The notes beneath the pieces were generated by a model. It searched no databases, had not been told where the DNA came from, and saw nothing but the letters and a program-made list of their open reading frames with translations. Of a stretch of 64,000 nt of DNA, positions 35,597 through 44,793 are shown one piece after another. Source of the stretch: Curvivirga sp965219885. Its GTDB lineage: Bacteria > Pseudomonadota > Alphaproteobacteria > UBA8366 > Aestuariispiraceae. The translations under genes and the position numbers were made by a program. Location of the stretch: contig NZ_CBDCOT010000007.1 in assembly GCF_965219885.1 (NCBI RefSeq), forward strand, positions 310,001 to 374,000, in the 5' to 3' direction. Every line of letters starts with the position of its first letter. The first letter of the stretch is position 1.

Positions 35597-36349
35597 ATGT
35601 CGCTATTAGAAATTAAAGATTTACACGCCACAGTACATGGTAAAGAAATTTTAAAAGGTGTGAACCTGACAATCCGTCCAGGTGAAGTTCACGCGATTAT
35701 GGGCCCAAATGGTGCAGGTAAGTCCACATTGTCCTATGTGTTGTCTGGCCGTGAAGGTTATGAAGTGACAGGTGGTTCCGTTACTTTTGATGGTAAAGAT
35801 TTATTTGAATTGGAAGCAAATGAACGTGCCTGTGAAGGTTTGTTTCTTGCATTCCAATATCCTGTGGAAATTCCGGGAATTACAAATACAACCTTCCTGA
35901 AACATGCCTTGAATGCGAAACGTAAATATCATGGCGAAGCTGAATTAGACGGTTTGGAATTTGTAAAATTGATGCGTTCTAAATCCAAAGAGCTTGGCAT
36001 GCCGGATGATATGTTGAAACGTCCTGTGAATGTTGGTTTTTCCGGTGGTGAGAAAAAACGTAACGAAACATTGCAAATGGCGTTGTTAGAGCCAAAACTT
36101 GCGTTGCTTGACGAAACAGATTCTGGTTTGGATATTGATGCATTGCGCGTGGTCGCAGAAGGCGTGAATCGTTTGCGTAGTCCTGAACGTGGTGTCCTTT
36201 GTATCACTCACTATCAACGTTTGTTGGATTATCTGGTGCCTGATTTTGTACATGTTTTGGCAGATGGAAAGATTGTAAAATCTGGTGACAAGAATTTGGC
36301 ATTGGAATTGGAAAAAACAGGTTATGCGGAATTCGGTTCTGCTGCGTAA
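35597..36349 (+). CDS. sufC: SufC, Fe-S assembly ATPase
   Basis: SufC is the ABC-type ATPase that drives the SufBCD complex. The 250-aa protein has Walker A GPNGAGKSTLSYVLSG, Q-loop FQYPVEIPG, signature FSGGEKKRNE, Walker B LALLDETDSGLDID and the H-loop in CITHYQRLLDY. It is soluble, with no membrane domain. It is 71 bp after sufB and 12 bp before sufD. Reading frame and length are normal. Confidence 0.97.
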   Translation: MSLLEIKDLHATVHGKEILKGVNLTIRPGEVHAIMGPNGAGKSTLSYVLSGREGYEVTGGSVTFDGKDLFELEANERACEGLFLAFQYPVEIPGITNTTFLKHALNAKRKYHGEAELDGLEFVKLMRSKSKELGMPDDMLKRPVNVGFSGGEKKRNETLQMALLEPKLALLDETDSGLDIDALRVVAEGVNRLRSPERGVLCITHYQRLLDYLVPDFVHVLADGKIVKSGDKNLALELEKTGYAEFGSAA

Positions 36350-36361
36350 GGAAGAAGGCCT

Positions 36362-37675
36362 ATGTCTGAAGTAATTGATCCCTTCTTGCGCGGTTTCGGA
36401 TATTCCCCTGTTGATTTGCCACTGGCACAAGTGGAATGGATGACCAACCGTCGCATTGAAGCTAAAAACGCCTATGAGCGCCTTGGCTTGCCAACTATTC
36501 GTCTTGAAGATTGGAAATTCACCAACTTGAAAAATCTTCGTAATGTGGATTTTTCATTGGCGACAGAAGATTTTTCTATTTCTATGGCTGCGTTGCCAAA
36601 AGCCGTGCCGAATGTTGATGCCCATAGAATTGTTTTTGTGAATGGTATTTTTGATGCGGAGTTATCTGCGATTGGTGATCTGCCAACTGGCGTGAAGCTT
36701 GGCAGTTTAGCAGAGGCCATTGAGGCTGATCCTGATAAGTTTGAAAATGAATTAAATGCTTCCATCAATATGGATGTATCTGCATTGGCTGCCTTGAATA
36801 CAGCCTATCTTGCAGATGGTTTATATTTGGAGGTAGATCGTGCTGTGGTGATGGAAAAGCCAATTCATTTGGTGTCCTTGACTTATACAGGAGATGAAGC
36901 AGTAAGTTTTCATCCACGTCATTCCATCCGCTTGGGTAATGGTGCCGCTGTAACACTGCTAGAAAGCCATGTGGGTGTTTCTGGTGAAATGCAAAGTTTT
37001 GGTAATGCGGTTTCTGAAATTCAGCTAGGTCGTGATGCGAATTTAGGCCATTATATTCTTCAGAAAGAAGCAGATCATAGTTCTGCATATGGCTTAACAA
37101 CCATTAAAGCGGATAAAGGTTCTGTTTATGATGGTTTCACCTTAAATCTTGGTGGTCAGATTATTCGCAACGAAACCTTATGTGATATTGATGGCGAACA
37201 TGCGGAAATTCGCATTAATGGTGCCTATCATGCGGATGTTAAGCGCCACCATGATACAACAATTCGTGTGAACCATAATGTGCCTAATTCCAAGAGTTTA
37301 GCAGTATTTAAAGGCGTGCTAGGTGATCAGGGTAGAGGTGTGTTTCAGGCGAAAACCTATGTTGAACGCGGTGCGGATGGTACGGATGGACAACAATTAC
37401 ACAAAGCTTTGTTACTGAGTGACAAGGCTGAGATAAATGCTAAGCCAGAGCTTGAGATTTATGCAGATGATGTGAAATGTGCTCATGGCTCCACATCTGG
37501 TGCGTTGGATCAAATGCAACTTTTCTATCTGGAATCCCGTGGTATTGATGAAGAACGTGCTCGTGCTTTGTTGGTTCAAGCCTTTTTGCATGAAGCAGTA
37601 GATCATATTCGTCATCAGGAAATCTGCGAATTATTCCATGCTGAACTTGAAAATAAATTAGGAGAAAGCGCATGA
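36362..37675 (+). CDS. sufD: SufD, Fe-S assembly protein
   Basis: SufD is the SufB paralogue in the SufBC2D complex and helps iron entry. The 437-aa protein shows the expected beta-helix core and the C-terminal block LEIYADDVKCAHGSTSGALD then QMQLFYLESRGIDEERARALL, including the conserved His. An early EDWKFTNLKNLR matches the SufD N-terminus. The stop overlaps the sufS start by 4 nt (ATGA), showing coupling. Confidence 0.95.
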   Translation: MSEVIDPFLRGFGYSPVDLPLAQVEWMTNRRIEAKNAYERLGLPTIRLEDWKFTNLKNLRNVDFSLATEDFSISMAALPKAVPNVDAHRIVFVNGIFDAELSAIGDLPTGVKLGSLAEAIEADPDKFENELNASINMDVSALAALNTAYLADGLYLEVDRAVVMEKPIHLVSLTYTGDEAVSFHPRHSIRLGNGAAVTLLESHVGVSGEMQSFGNAVSEIQLGRDANLGHYILQKEADHSSAYGLTTIKADKGSVYDGFTLNLGGQIIRNETLCDIDGEHAEIRINGAYHADVKRHHDTTIRVNHNVPNSKSLAVFKGVLGDQGRGVFQAKTYVERGADGTDGQQLHKALLLSDKAEINAKPELEIYADDVKCAHGSTSGALDQMQLFYLESRGIDEERARALLVQAFLHEAVDHIRHQEICELFHAELENKLGESA

Positions 37676-38922
37676 GTGAAGCAATCTCCCAAGGTTTTAT
37701 TGACGATTATGATGTAAACGCAATCCGGGCGGATTTCCCGATCCTATCTGAATTAGTTCATGGCAAGCCATTATGTTTTTTGGATAACGGGGCTTCTGCA
37801 CAAAAGCCACAAGCGGTCATTGATGCCATTGCTGATACTTATAAACATTGTTATGCAAATGTACATCGTGGGGCCTATGCCTTTTCTGAACAGACAACTG
37901 CGAATTATGAAGCTGCACGTGAAACTGTACGTGCTTTCCTAAATGCAAATAGTGAAAAGGAAGTTATCTTCACTGGCAATGCAACAGGTGCCATGAATTT
38001 GGTGGCACATAGCTTTGGTCGCGGATTACTGAAAGAAGGAGATGAGGTGATCATCTCTGCGATGGAACATCATTCCAATATAGTGCCGTGGCAAATGTTA
38101 CGTGATGAAAAAGGTGTTGAGTTAACGGTCGCGCCTATTTCCGATGATGGCACCTTCTTGTTAGAAGAATTTAAATCTATGTTGTCTGAAAAGACAAAGC
38201 TGGTTGCGATCACACATGTTTCCAATGTGCTGGGTTCTGTTGTACCTTTGAAAGAGGTTGTCGAAGCAGCACATGCCGTTGGTGCGAAGGTGATGGTAGA
38301 TGGATCACAAGCCGTGATGCATATGCCTGTGGATGTACAAGATTTGGATGTCGATTTCTATATCTTTACCGGCCATAAGCTTTATGGCCCAACAGGTATT
38401 GGTGTTCTTTACGGTAAGGAAGATTTGTTGGACAAGATGCCGCCATTTATGGGCGGTGGCGATATGATTGCTTCTGTGTCTTATGAAAAATCTACATGGG
38501 CGGAATTGCCTGCGAAATTTGAAGCCGGAACACCGCAAATTGTACAAGCAATTGGTCTAGGGGCTGCGATTGATTATGTTCAATCAGTTGGATTGGAACG
38601 TATTGCTGCCCATGAACAACGCCTTTTGAACTATGCAACACAGCGTTTATGTGCTGTTGATGGATTACGCTTGATTGGTACGGCAACAAATAAGACATCT
38701 GTATTGTCTTTTGTGATGGATGGCACGCATCCACATGACATCGCAACCATTGTTGACCGTAAAGGGGTTTGCATCCGCGCGGGTCACCATTGTGCAGAAC
38801 CTTTGATGGATCGCATGGGGGTAAGTGGGACAAGCCGTGCCTCTTTGGCGATGTATAACACCATGGAAGAAATTGATACGCTGGCAACAGCTTTGGAAAA
38901 AGTACGGGAGATTTTCGGCTAA
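37672..38922 (+). CDS. sufS: SufS, cysteine desulfurase
   Basis: SufS removes sulfur from cysteine with PLP and gives it to the scaffold. The 416-aa group II desulfurase shows VHRGAYAFSEQTTANYE, AMEHHSNIVPWQ, the PLP lysine in FYIFTGHKLYGPTGIGVLYG and the active Cys in RAGHHCAEPLMDRMG. It starts within sufD and ends overlapping the sufT start by one base. SufE is not seen in this operon, so a sulfur-transfer partner may be elsewhere or the SufE-independent route is used. Confidence 0.96.
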   Translation: MSEAISQGFIDDYDVNAIRADFPILSELVHGKPLCFLDNGASAQKPQAVIDAIADTYKHCYANVHRGAYAFSEQTTANYEAARETVRAFLNANSEKEVIFTGNATGAMNLVAHSFGRGLLKEGDEVIISAMEHHSNIVPWQMLRDEKGVELTVAPISDDGTFLLEEFKSMLSEKTKLVAITHVSNVLGSVVPLKEVVEAAHAVGAKVMVDGSQAVMHMPVDVQDLDVDFYIFTGHKLYGPTGIGVLYGKEDLLDKMPPFMGGGDMIASVSYEKSTWAELPAKFEAGTPQIVQAIGLGAAIDYVQSVGLERIAAHEQRLLNYATQRLCAVDGLRLIGTATNKTSVLSFVMDGTHPHDIATIVDRKGVCIRAGHHCAEPLMDRMGVSGTSRASLAMYNTMEEIDTLATALEKVREIFG

Positions 38923-39434
38923 TGACTGATCAAGATAAAAAAGCTGAAAACGACACTCAGGAAGAGACATCACCAGAAGTTCATATGGCAAGCCCATATG
39001 ATGCGGCTTTGATGAACCCATATGGTATGGGCGCCTTTGGTGCTGGTGGTATGGCTGACTTTGGATTTTCTCCTGCTGCGGAAGAAGGCACACAGGCCAA
39101 AGCGGGATATGAGTTGGAAGAAGGATCTGAAACGGCTGAGGCTGATGATCTTATTGCGGCTTTACGTACTGTCCATGACCCTGAAATCCCAGTGAATATT
39201 TATGATCTGGGACTGATTTATGACTGCACGATGCAAGATGGTGGTAATGTAGATATTACGATGACATTGACGGCACCTGCATGCCCTGTGGCTGGTGAGA
39301 TGCCAGGACAAGTTGCCCAGGCAGTTGCTGATGTCGATGGCGTGGGTGAAGTGACAGTGACGCTTACTTGGGAACCACCTTGGCGTCAGGATATGATGTC
39401 CGAAGATGCGATGTTGGCAATGGATTTATTCTAA
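38922..39434 (+). CDS. sufT: SufT (DUF59/MIP18-type) Fe-S maturation protein with N-terminal extension
   Basis: The 170-aa protein has a DUF59 domain in its C-terminal 105 residues: LRTVHDPEIPVNIYDLGLIYD, then TMTLTAPACPVAGEMPGQVAQ and TWEPPWRQDMMSEDAML. The Cys in PACP is the conserved residue. The first 65 residues are a low-complexity, Ala/Met/Gly- and Glu-rich extension (NPYGMGAFGAGGMADFGF), found in many alphaproteobacterial SufT proteins. It is needed for maturation of some Fe-S enzymes. Directly coupled to sufS. Confidence 0.92.
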   Translation: MTDQDKKAENDTQEETSPEVHMASPYDAALMNPYGMGAFGAGGMADFGFSPAAEEGTQAKAGYELEEGSETAEADDLIAALRTVHDPEIPVNIYDLGLIYDCTMQDGGNVDITMTLTAPACPVAGEMPGQVAQAVADVDGVGEVTVTLTWEPPWRQDMMSEDAMLAMDLF

Positions 39435-39522
39435 GAATAGAAGCTTTTCTAAAAAGGCACTTAAAAAAATATAAATTTGCCTTATATTAAAGATATAACC
39501 TTGATGGATTAAGAGACATATT

Positions 39523-39870
39523 ATGTTTGGAACTGGCGAACCTGTATTGAAATTAACCGACGCTGCAGCGGCACGCGTACGTGATATCATGGATAACGCA
39601 GAAAATGATGTTCTGGGTTTACGTGTTGGTGTGTCAAATAAAGGCTGTTCCGGTCTTTCCTATGTGGTAAACTATGCCAAGGAATTAAAGCAGTTTGAGG
39701 AAGTTGTAGAAGATAAAGGTGTTAAAATCTTTATCGACCCCGCTGCTGTTATGTTCTTGATCGGATCAGAGATGGATTTCGAAGAAAGCAAAATGGAAAG
39801 TCGTTTTGTGTTCAGTAATCCAAATGAAACAGCCCGTTGTGGGTGTGGTGAAAGCTTTAGTGTTTCTTAA
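39523..39870 (+). CDS. sufA: SufA/IscA-type Fe-S carrier protein
   Basis: A-type carriers take clusters from SufBCD to target proteins. The 115-aa protein has VSNKGCSGLSYVVNYAKE and the C-terminal ARCGCGESFSV, giving the three cluster cysteines. Length is normal. It is 88 bp after sufT, so it may belong to the operon or have a separate promoter in the AT-rich gap. A terminator overlaps its 3' end. Confidence 0.94.
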   Translation: MFGTGEPVLKLTDAAAARVRDIMDNAENDVLGLRVGVSNKGCSGLSYVVNYAKELKQFEEVVEDKGVKIFIDPAAVMFLIGSEMDFEESKMESRFVFSNPNETARCGCGESFSVS

Positions 39871-39892
39871 ACTAAAGCTTCTATTTCTTTTT
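39852..39892 (+). terminator. Terminator at the end of the SUF operon
   Basis: Ten-bp perfect stem (AAGCTTTAGT at 39852-39861 with ACTAAAGCTT at 39871-39880), 9-nt loop containing the sufA stop, then CTATTTCTTTTT. Confidence 0.8.
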
Positions 39893-39896
39893 ACAA

Positions 39897-41720
39897 TCAG
39901 TCTTCTTCTTTTCCTGCGATCGCGGCAAGGAAAACATCGGCATATTGATCGGCTTTAGCGTCACCAACGCCATTAATGCGCAAGAATTCGTTTCTATTTT
40001 CTGGTTTTTCTAAAGACATATGAATCAATGACTTATCGTTGAAGATCACATAAGGCGGTACATCTTTAGCCCGGGCAATACGTTGACGTAGAGACTTCAA
40101 GCGCATGAAAATCTCTTTATCTTCTTCACTGATTAAAGCAAGACTAGCAGCGGTTTTCTTAGGTAATTTCGCTTTGCGTGTGACATGTACGACATCGGGG
40201 CGATAGGCAAAATTATCATTTCCTTCCATCAAGTCCCGACAACGATCTGTCAGTTTCAAAGCGCCATAGGCACGGATGTCTAGTTCAAGATAACAAGCGC
40301 CAAGTAATTGACGGATAATAGCTTGCCATTCCTTTTCATTAAATTCCTGACCGGAACTAAATGAGGACAGTTTGATATGGCCGTTCTTTTCATGTTTGGC
40401 TGATGCATTCCCCATTAAATGTTGGGTGACATAAACACTGCCAAAATATTGACCTGTTTCGTGGATCGCCGTGAATACTTTCTTTGCTATATCCGTCCCG
40501 TCAATCGTTTCGTTAGGATTGGTACAGACATCACAATGACCGCATTTTCTTATTTTTTCCCCAAAATAAGAAAGCAAGCTTTTGCGTCTACATTCCGGCG
40601 TTTCACATAAAGCGACTAGTGCATTTAGGCGCTGATTTTCTTTAACAGATGTGATTTCGTCTTTAGTATCGCTTTGCATCAAGTTTCGTCGGGTGACGAT
40701 GTCTTGTAAACTGAATAGAAGATGTGCTTGCGCAGGTAATCCATCACGTCCTGCGCGGCCAATTTCCTGATAATATGCCTCTATACTGCTGGGCAGGTCC
40801 ACATGACACACCCAGCGTACGTCGGCTTTATCAATCCCCATACCAAAAGCCACTGTGCCACAGATAATAGCGTCAGGATCGCGCATAAAAATATTAATCA
40901 CGTTTTTACGTTGCTGATCATTCATCCCGGCATGATAGGGATAGGCGTTATATCCTTGTTCAGCCAGAAATTGCGCGGCTTCTTCATTTCGTTTTCTTGA
41001 AAGGCAATATACGATCCCACATGAATTAGCAGGCTGGCTTTTAATAAATTCCAGTAATTGAGCTTTCCAATCTTTGGTGCGGCCTTCCATACCGATATAG
41101 ATATTTTCACGATCAAACCCTGTGGTGATCAACTTATTTGGGCGATCAAATAAGGCGTCTTCGATATCTTTACGAGTGGCAGGATCAGCTGTTGCTGTGA
41201 CGGCAATGATCGGGACATTAGGAAATTCATCTTTTAAGCAGGACAGCTGCATATATTCTGGTCGAAAATCTGCACCCCATTGAGAAACACAATGGGCCTC
41301 ATCAATAGCAAACATAGAGATTTTTTGCGACTTTAAGTAATTGATCATCGCAGTCGTGAGCAGCTTTTCAGGTGAGATATATAAGATTTTGATCTCACCT
41401 TTTTGCAGGCGTCCCCATATTGCGCGTTTTTGATCATTCGATTGGCTGGAATTAACTGTTTCAGCGGGAATGCCATTCGCTTTTAAGCTAGCCACTTGAT
41501 CATCCATGAGTGCCAGTAGAGGGGAAACCACAATGGCTAAGCCGTCTCGTATAAGTGCTGGTAATTGAAAGCATATAGACTTGCCCGCACCTGTCGGCAT
41601 GACCGCCATCACATGGTGGTCATCTATGATCGCGGTAATCGCTTCTTCCTGACCATCACGAAATTGATCATAGCCAAAATGATGTTTTAAGGCAGCACGG
41701 GCAGCTTCATTAGAGGTCAT
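39897..41720 (-). CDS. recQ: ATP-dependent DNA helicase RecQ
   Basis: RecQ unwinds DNA in the RecF recombination and repair route. The 607-aa protein has Walker A MPTGAGKSICFQLPAL, the DEAH box DEAHCVSQWGADFRPEY, motif VI EIGRAGRDGLP, the zinc site RKSLLSYFGEKIRKCGHCDVC, an RQC winged helix and a C-terminal HRDC domain. ATG 41720 gives MTSNEAAR; an upstream TTG adds two residues. Last gene of panB-panC-recQ, 6 bp after panC. Being in a pantothenate operon is unusual but the spacing indicates co-transcription. Confidence 0.96.
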   Translation of the reverse strand: MTSNEAARAALKHHFGYDQFRDGQEEAITAIIDDHHVMAVMPTGAGKSICFQLPALIRDGLAIVVSPLLALMDDQVASLKANGIPAETVNSSQSNDQKRAIWGRLQKGEIKILYISPEKLLTTAMINYLKSQKISMFAIDEAHCVSQWGADFRPEYMQLSCLKDEFPNVPIIAVTATADPATRKDIEDALFDRPNKLITTGFDRENIYIGMEGRTKDWKAQLLEFIKSQPANSCGIVYCLSRKRNEEAAQFLAEQGYNAYPYHAGMNDQQRKNVINIFMRDPDAIICGTVAFGMGIDKADVRWVCHVDLPSSIEAYYQEIGRAGRDGLPAQAHLLFSLQDIVTRRNLMQSDTKDEITSVKENQRLNALVALCETPECRRKSLLSYFGEKIRKCGHCDVCTNPNETIDGTDIAKKVFTAIHETGQYFGSVYVTQHLMGNASAKHEKNGHIKLSSFSSGQEFNEKEWQAIIRQLLGACYLELDIRAYGALKLTDRCRDLMEGNDNFAYRPDVVHVTRKAKLPKKTAASLALISEEDKEIFMRLKSLRQRIARAKDVPPYVIFNDKSLIHMSLEKPENRNEFLRINGVGDAKADQYADVFLAAIAGKEED

Positions 41721-41726
41721 GTTCAA

Positions 41727-42578
41727 TTACACCAAAGGAATATTATCGATGAGGCGAGCTTTACCCAGATGCGCTGCGGCAAAAAGACGTTGTGCTTGAC
41801 CTGAAGCTTTATGAGCGGGAGTTAAGTCACGTTCTTCACGAATTTCGAGATAATCAACCGAATTGAAACCAGCTTCTATAATCTTAGCCTTTGCTGCTTC
41901 GAGTATTTCAAAATAGCTATCTGCATTTCTCGCAAGCTTTATAGTTTCTTGCATGATCTTTTGCATGGAAGGGGCAATTTGCCTTTCTTCCGCAGAAAGA
42001 TAGCCATTGCGAGAAGACATAGCTAAACCATCATCTTCACGTAGAGTAGGGCTGCCAATAATCTTTACTGGTATATCCAAATCCCTTGTGAACTGTTTAA
42101 TGACCATTAATTGTTGGAAATCTTTTTCCCCAAAAACGGCCACGTCAGGTAACGCTTGCAGAAGTAATTTTGTCACGACTGTGCATACACCGTCAAAATG
42201 GCCTGGACGATCATCCCCACATAAACCTTGAGAAATTGTGGTTACAGACACGTTTGTGGAAAAGCCGTCTGGGTACATTGCATCAACTGTGGGTGCATAA
42301 AGAATTTCCACCCCCGCTTCTGCAAGTAGCTTCTTGTCGTTCTCAAAGGTACGTGGATAGCTTCCAAAATCTTCATTTTCCCCAAACTGTTTTGGGTTCA
42401 CAAAGATTGTGGCACAGACAACATCTGCGTGATCACGTGCTGTCTTTGCTAATGAAATATGCCCTATATGAAGATTTCCCATAGTCGGTGTGAGGGCAAC
42501 GGCTTTACCCTCTTTTCGTTTTTCGGCAATTGCTTCACGTAAATCCGTGACTGTACGCACCACAAGAATGTCAGACAT
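41727..42578 (-). CDS. panC: Pantoate-beta-alanine ligase PanC
   Basis: PanC joins pantoate and beta-alanine with ATP to make pantothenate. The 283-aa protein shows TPTMGNLHIGHISLAK, the NPKQFGENEDFGSYPR block, GFSTNVSVTTISQGLCGDDRPGHFDGV, VFGEKDFQQLMVIKQF and DGLAMSSRNGYL. All are family hallmarks. Second gene after panB (21 bp gap). Confidence 0.97.
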   Translation of the reverse strand: MSDILVVRTVTDLREAIAEKRKEGKAVALTPTMGNLHIGHISLAKTARDHADVVCATIFVNPKQFGENEDFGSYPRTFENDKKLLAEAGVEILYAPTVDAMYPDGFSTNVSVTTISQGLCGDDRPGHFDGVCTVVTKLLLQALPDVAVFGEKDFQQLMVIKQFTRDLDIPVKIIGSPTLREDDGLAMSSRNGYLSAEERQIAPSMQKIMQETIKLARNADSYFEILEAAKAKIIEAGFNSVDYLEIREERDLTPAHKASGQAQRLFAAAHLGKARLIDNIPLV

Positions 42579-42599
42579 GATCGTCTCTTTTATTATTCG

Positions 42600-43448
42600 T
42601 TAGGATGCGTCTTTTTTAGCGGTTGATTTGGTTCCAAACAAGTGCTCATCCGCTGGGAAGGCACCAGAACGCACCTCGTTACAGAAGTTTTCAATAGCTG
42701 CGTTAATATCTTTGTTAAGGTTGGCATATCTTTTTACAAATTTTGGCTTGAATTCGTCGAAGATACCAAGGATGTCATCAATCACCAGAACCTGCCCGTC
42801 ACAGGCGGCAGAAGCACCAATGCCGATTGTTGGGATATCTAATTCCTCGGTGATTTTGCGACCCACAGGCTCCATGACCCCTTCAATAACAACAGAAAAA
42901 GCACCAGCTTCCTGAACTGCCAAGGCATCTTTGAGAATCTCATTAGCAGAAGCTTCATCCTTCCCTTGCGCACGAAAACCGCCCATTGCCTGAACACGTT
43001 GAGGCATCAAACCCACATGTGCCATTACCGGGATGCCACGTTGGGTTAAAAAGTCGATGGTTGGCGCCACATCACGGCCGCCTTCGATTTTCACGGCATT
43101 TGCACCGCCTTCAGCCATTAATCTTGCTGCATTGCGAAAGGCAACTTCTTTTGATTCCTCAAAAGATCCAAATGGCATATCAACTACGATCAAGGCGTTC
43201 TTTGTCATGCTGGAGACTGCTTTGCCATGATTGATCATCATATCCATGGTCACGCCAAGAGTATTTTCCATGCCGTAGATCACCATGCCTAAAGAATCCC
43301 CAACAAGGATAATATCGGCATGTTGATCAACGATCTTAGCAATCGGCGCAGTATAGGCAGTTAACACGACAATCGGTGTGTCGCCTTTTCTTGCACGAAC
43401 TTCCGGAACGCCAAGTCGGCGTGGTACTGTGGATGGAACTTTGCTCAT
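42600..43448 (-). CDS. panB: Ketopantoate hydroxymethyltransferase PanB
   Basis: PanB makes ketopantoate from alpha-ketoisovalerate and methylene-THF. The 282-aa protein shows VLTAYTAPIAKIVDQHADIILVGDSLGMVIYG (in short blocks), GGANAVKIEGG, HVGLMPQRVQAMGGFRAQG, VVIEGVMEP and IGIGASAACDGQVLV. GGGAG precedes the ATG. Its use of methylene-THF links it to folate enzymes such as the FolD-like protein at 7 kb. Confidence 0.97.
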   Translation of the reverse strand: MSKVPSTVPRRLGVPEVRARKGDTPIVVLTAYTAPIAKIVDQHADIILVGDSLGMVIYGMENTLGVTMDMMINHGKAVSSMTKNALIVVDMPFGSFEESKEVAFRNAARLMAEGGANAVKIEGGRDVAPTIDFLTQRGIPVMAHVGLMPQRVQAMGGFRAQGKDEASANEILKDALAVQEAGAFSVVIEGVMEPVGRKITEELDIPTIGIGASAACDGQVLVIDDILGIFDEFKPKFVKRYANLNKDINAAIENFCNEVRSGAFPADEHLFGTKSTAKKDAS

Positions 43449-43549
43449 CTCTTAATCTCCCGCGATGATCTTTATAGTCGATTTCTATTTTTCGATTTCA
43501 CGGGTTGTATCATGCTGCAGTGCAAAATAGAAGGGAAAAGAGTTTTTCC

Positions 43550-44779
43550 TTATTTGAACAAACCTTCGATTGGGGCAACTTCATTACTACGAGGAAAGAC
43601 TGCATTATTGATTGCTTGTAATGGCATTCCTAAATGATCGCGTAGGACCGCTTTGAAAATAGCGCGCATATCTACCGTAGATTTTAAAGCGCCGGTTGAG
43701 GTTAATTGTTCTTCTGCCAGTCCAGGCCAAGTTCCAAGCGCGCGACCGCCTTTAATAGGGCCACCAATGACAATGGTCGATGTTGCATAACCATTATCTG
43801 TACCGCGATCTTCGTTCGGTTTAACGCTACGTCCGAATTCACTGGCGATTACAACAACGGTATTATTCCAATCTTCAGCCATTTCAACTGCTAGGCCTTC
43901 GATTGCCCCAGACAACGCTGCTAAACGACGCGCTAACTTACCTGTACGTGACCCTTGGTCTTCATGCGTATCCCAACCGGATGCTTCTAAGACTGCGATA
44001 TTGTGTCCATCTGTTCTTGTCAGAACCTTACCTGCTTCACGTGCGGCTTTTTCCAAGCCAAAAACGGAGTCTGCTGATTTCGCATATGTTTGATCATCTT
44101 CTGGTAGCTTACGACGTTGTTTTTCAACATGGGCCGCTGCTTGACTAAGGGCAGGTGAAAGCAGCGTGTCATGATTATGTACAACGGTTAAACGTCGACC
44201 ATAGCCTTCAAACGGTGCCTCCATGATATGTTGAACAACATCGTTCCCACCACCGGCAATTTGTAGAAGCATTGGAACCTGTTTGCCAAAGTGGATTGTG
44301 TCTTCTTGAATAGCACCCATGGCTTGTAAAGCACGTCCCATCCAACCAGATCCGTCCCCGCCTAATTGACTATAGCCGCTTTCAAAAACTTCTTGTGCAG
44401 AAAAATGCGAGCCATCGGCAATTGGTAGGCCTGATGCAGGGATAAACACCATCTCTTCTCTTGCCCAGAAGGGTAAGAAAGCTTCAGCCATTGGATGCAA
44501 ACCAAAAAGTTTGTTTAAGCGAATCGGTGCGCCGGAATCTTTGTAAGATGGCAGCGCAAGATTACCACGTTGAGTCTGGTAATTTTCATCTCCCATCGCT
44601 GGGAAAAGGGCAAGATTATCCAAACCACCTCTTAAATGAATAAAAACCATTTTCTTGGTAGATGGAATGGCTGCAAATGACATACTTGTAGGTAGTAATA
44701 CTGCGGCAGCAGCTGTTGTGGCGGCGCCAGTGAGAAACTGTCGACGGTTTAAGTTGGAGGATAGATTGTCTTTGGTCAT
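43550..44779 (-). CDS. DUF1501 family protein with Tat signal
   Basis: The 409-aa protein begins with a twin-arginine signal (NLNRRQFLTGAATTAAAAVL), so it is exported folded. The mature part is the DUF1501 fold, related to the sulfatase/alkaline phosphatase superfamily: FIHLRGGLDNLALFP, LFGLHPMAEAF, VLEASGWDTHEDQGSRTGKLA and VIASEFGRSVKPNEDRGTDNGY. Function is unknown. It lies 14 bp after the DUF1800 gene; the two families occur together in many bacteria, suggesting one exported system. Confidence 0.9.
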   Translation of the reverse strand: MTKDNLSSNLNRRQFLTGAATTAAAAVLLPTSMSFAAIPSTKKMVFIHLRGGLDNLALFPAMGDENYQTQRGNLALPSYKDSGAPIRLNKLFGLHPMAEAFLPFWAREEMVFIPASGLPIADGSHFSAQEVFESGYSQLGGDGSGWMGRALQAMGAIQEDTIHFGKQVPMLLQIAGGGNDVVQHIMEAPFEGYGRRLTVVHNHDTLLSPALSQAAAHVEKQRRKLPEDDQTYAKSADSVFGLEKAAREAGKVLTRTDGHNIAVLEASGWDTHEDQGSRTGKLARRLAALSGAIEGLAVEMAEDWNNTVVVIASEFGRSVKPNEDRGTDNGYATSTIVIGGPIKGGRALGTWPGLAEEQLTSTGALKSTVDMRAIFKAVLRDHLGMPLQAINNAVFPRSNEVAPIEGLFK

Positions 44780-44793
44780 TTCAATATTCCTAC

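Noticed and set aside
39435..39522. AAGGCA/TGCCTT hairpin between sufT and sufA as a terminator
   Set aside because: Six-bp stem with a long AT-rich loop and no T run in the right place; too weak.
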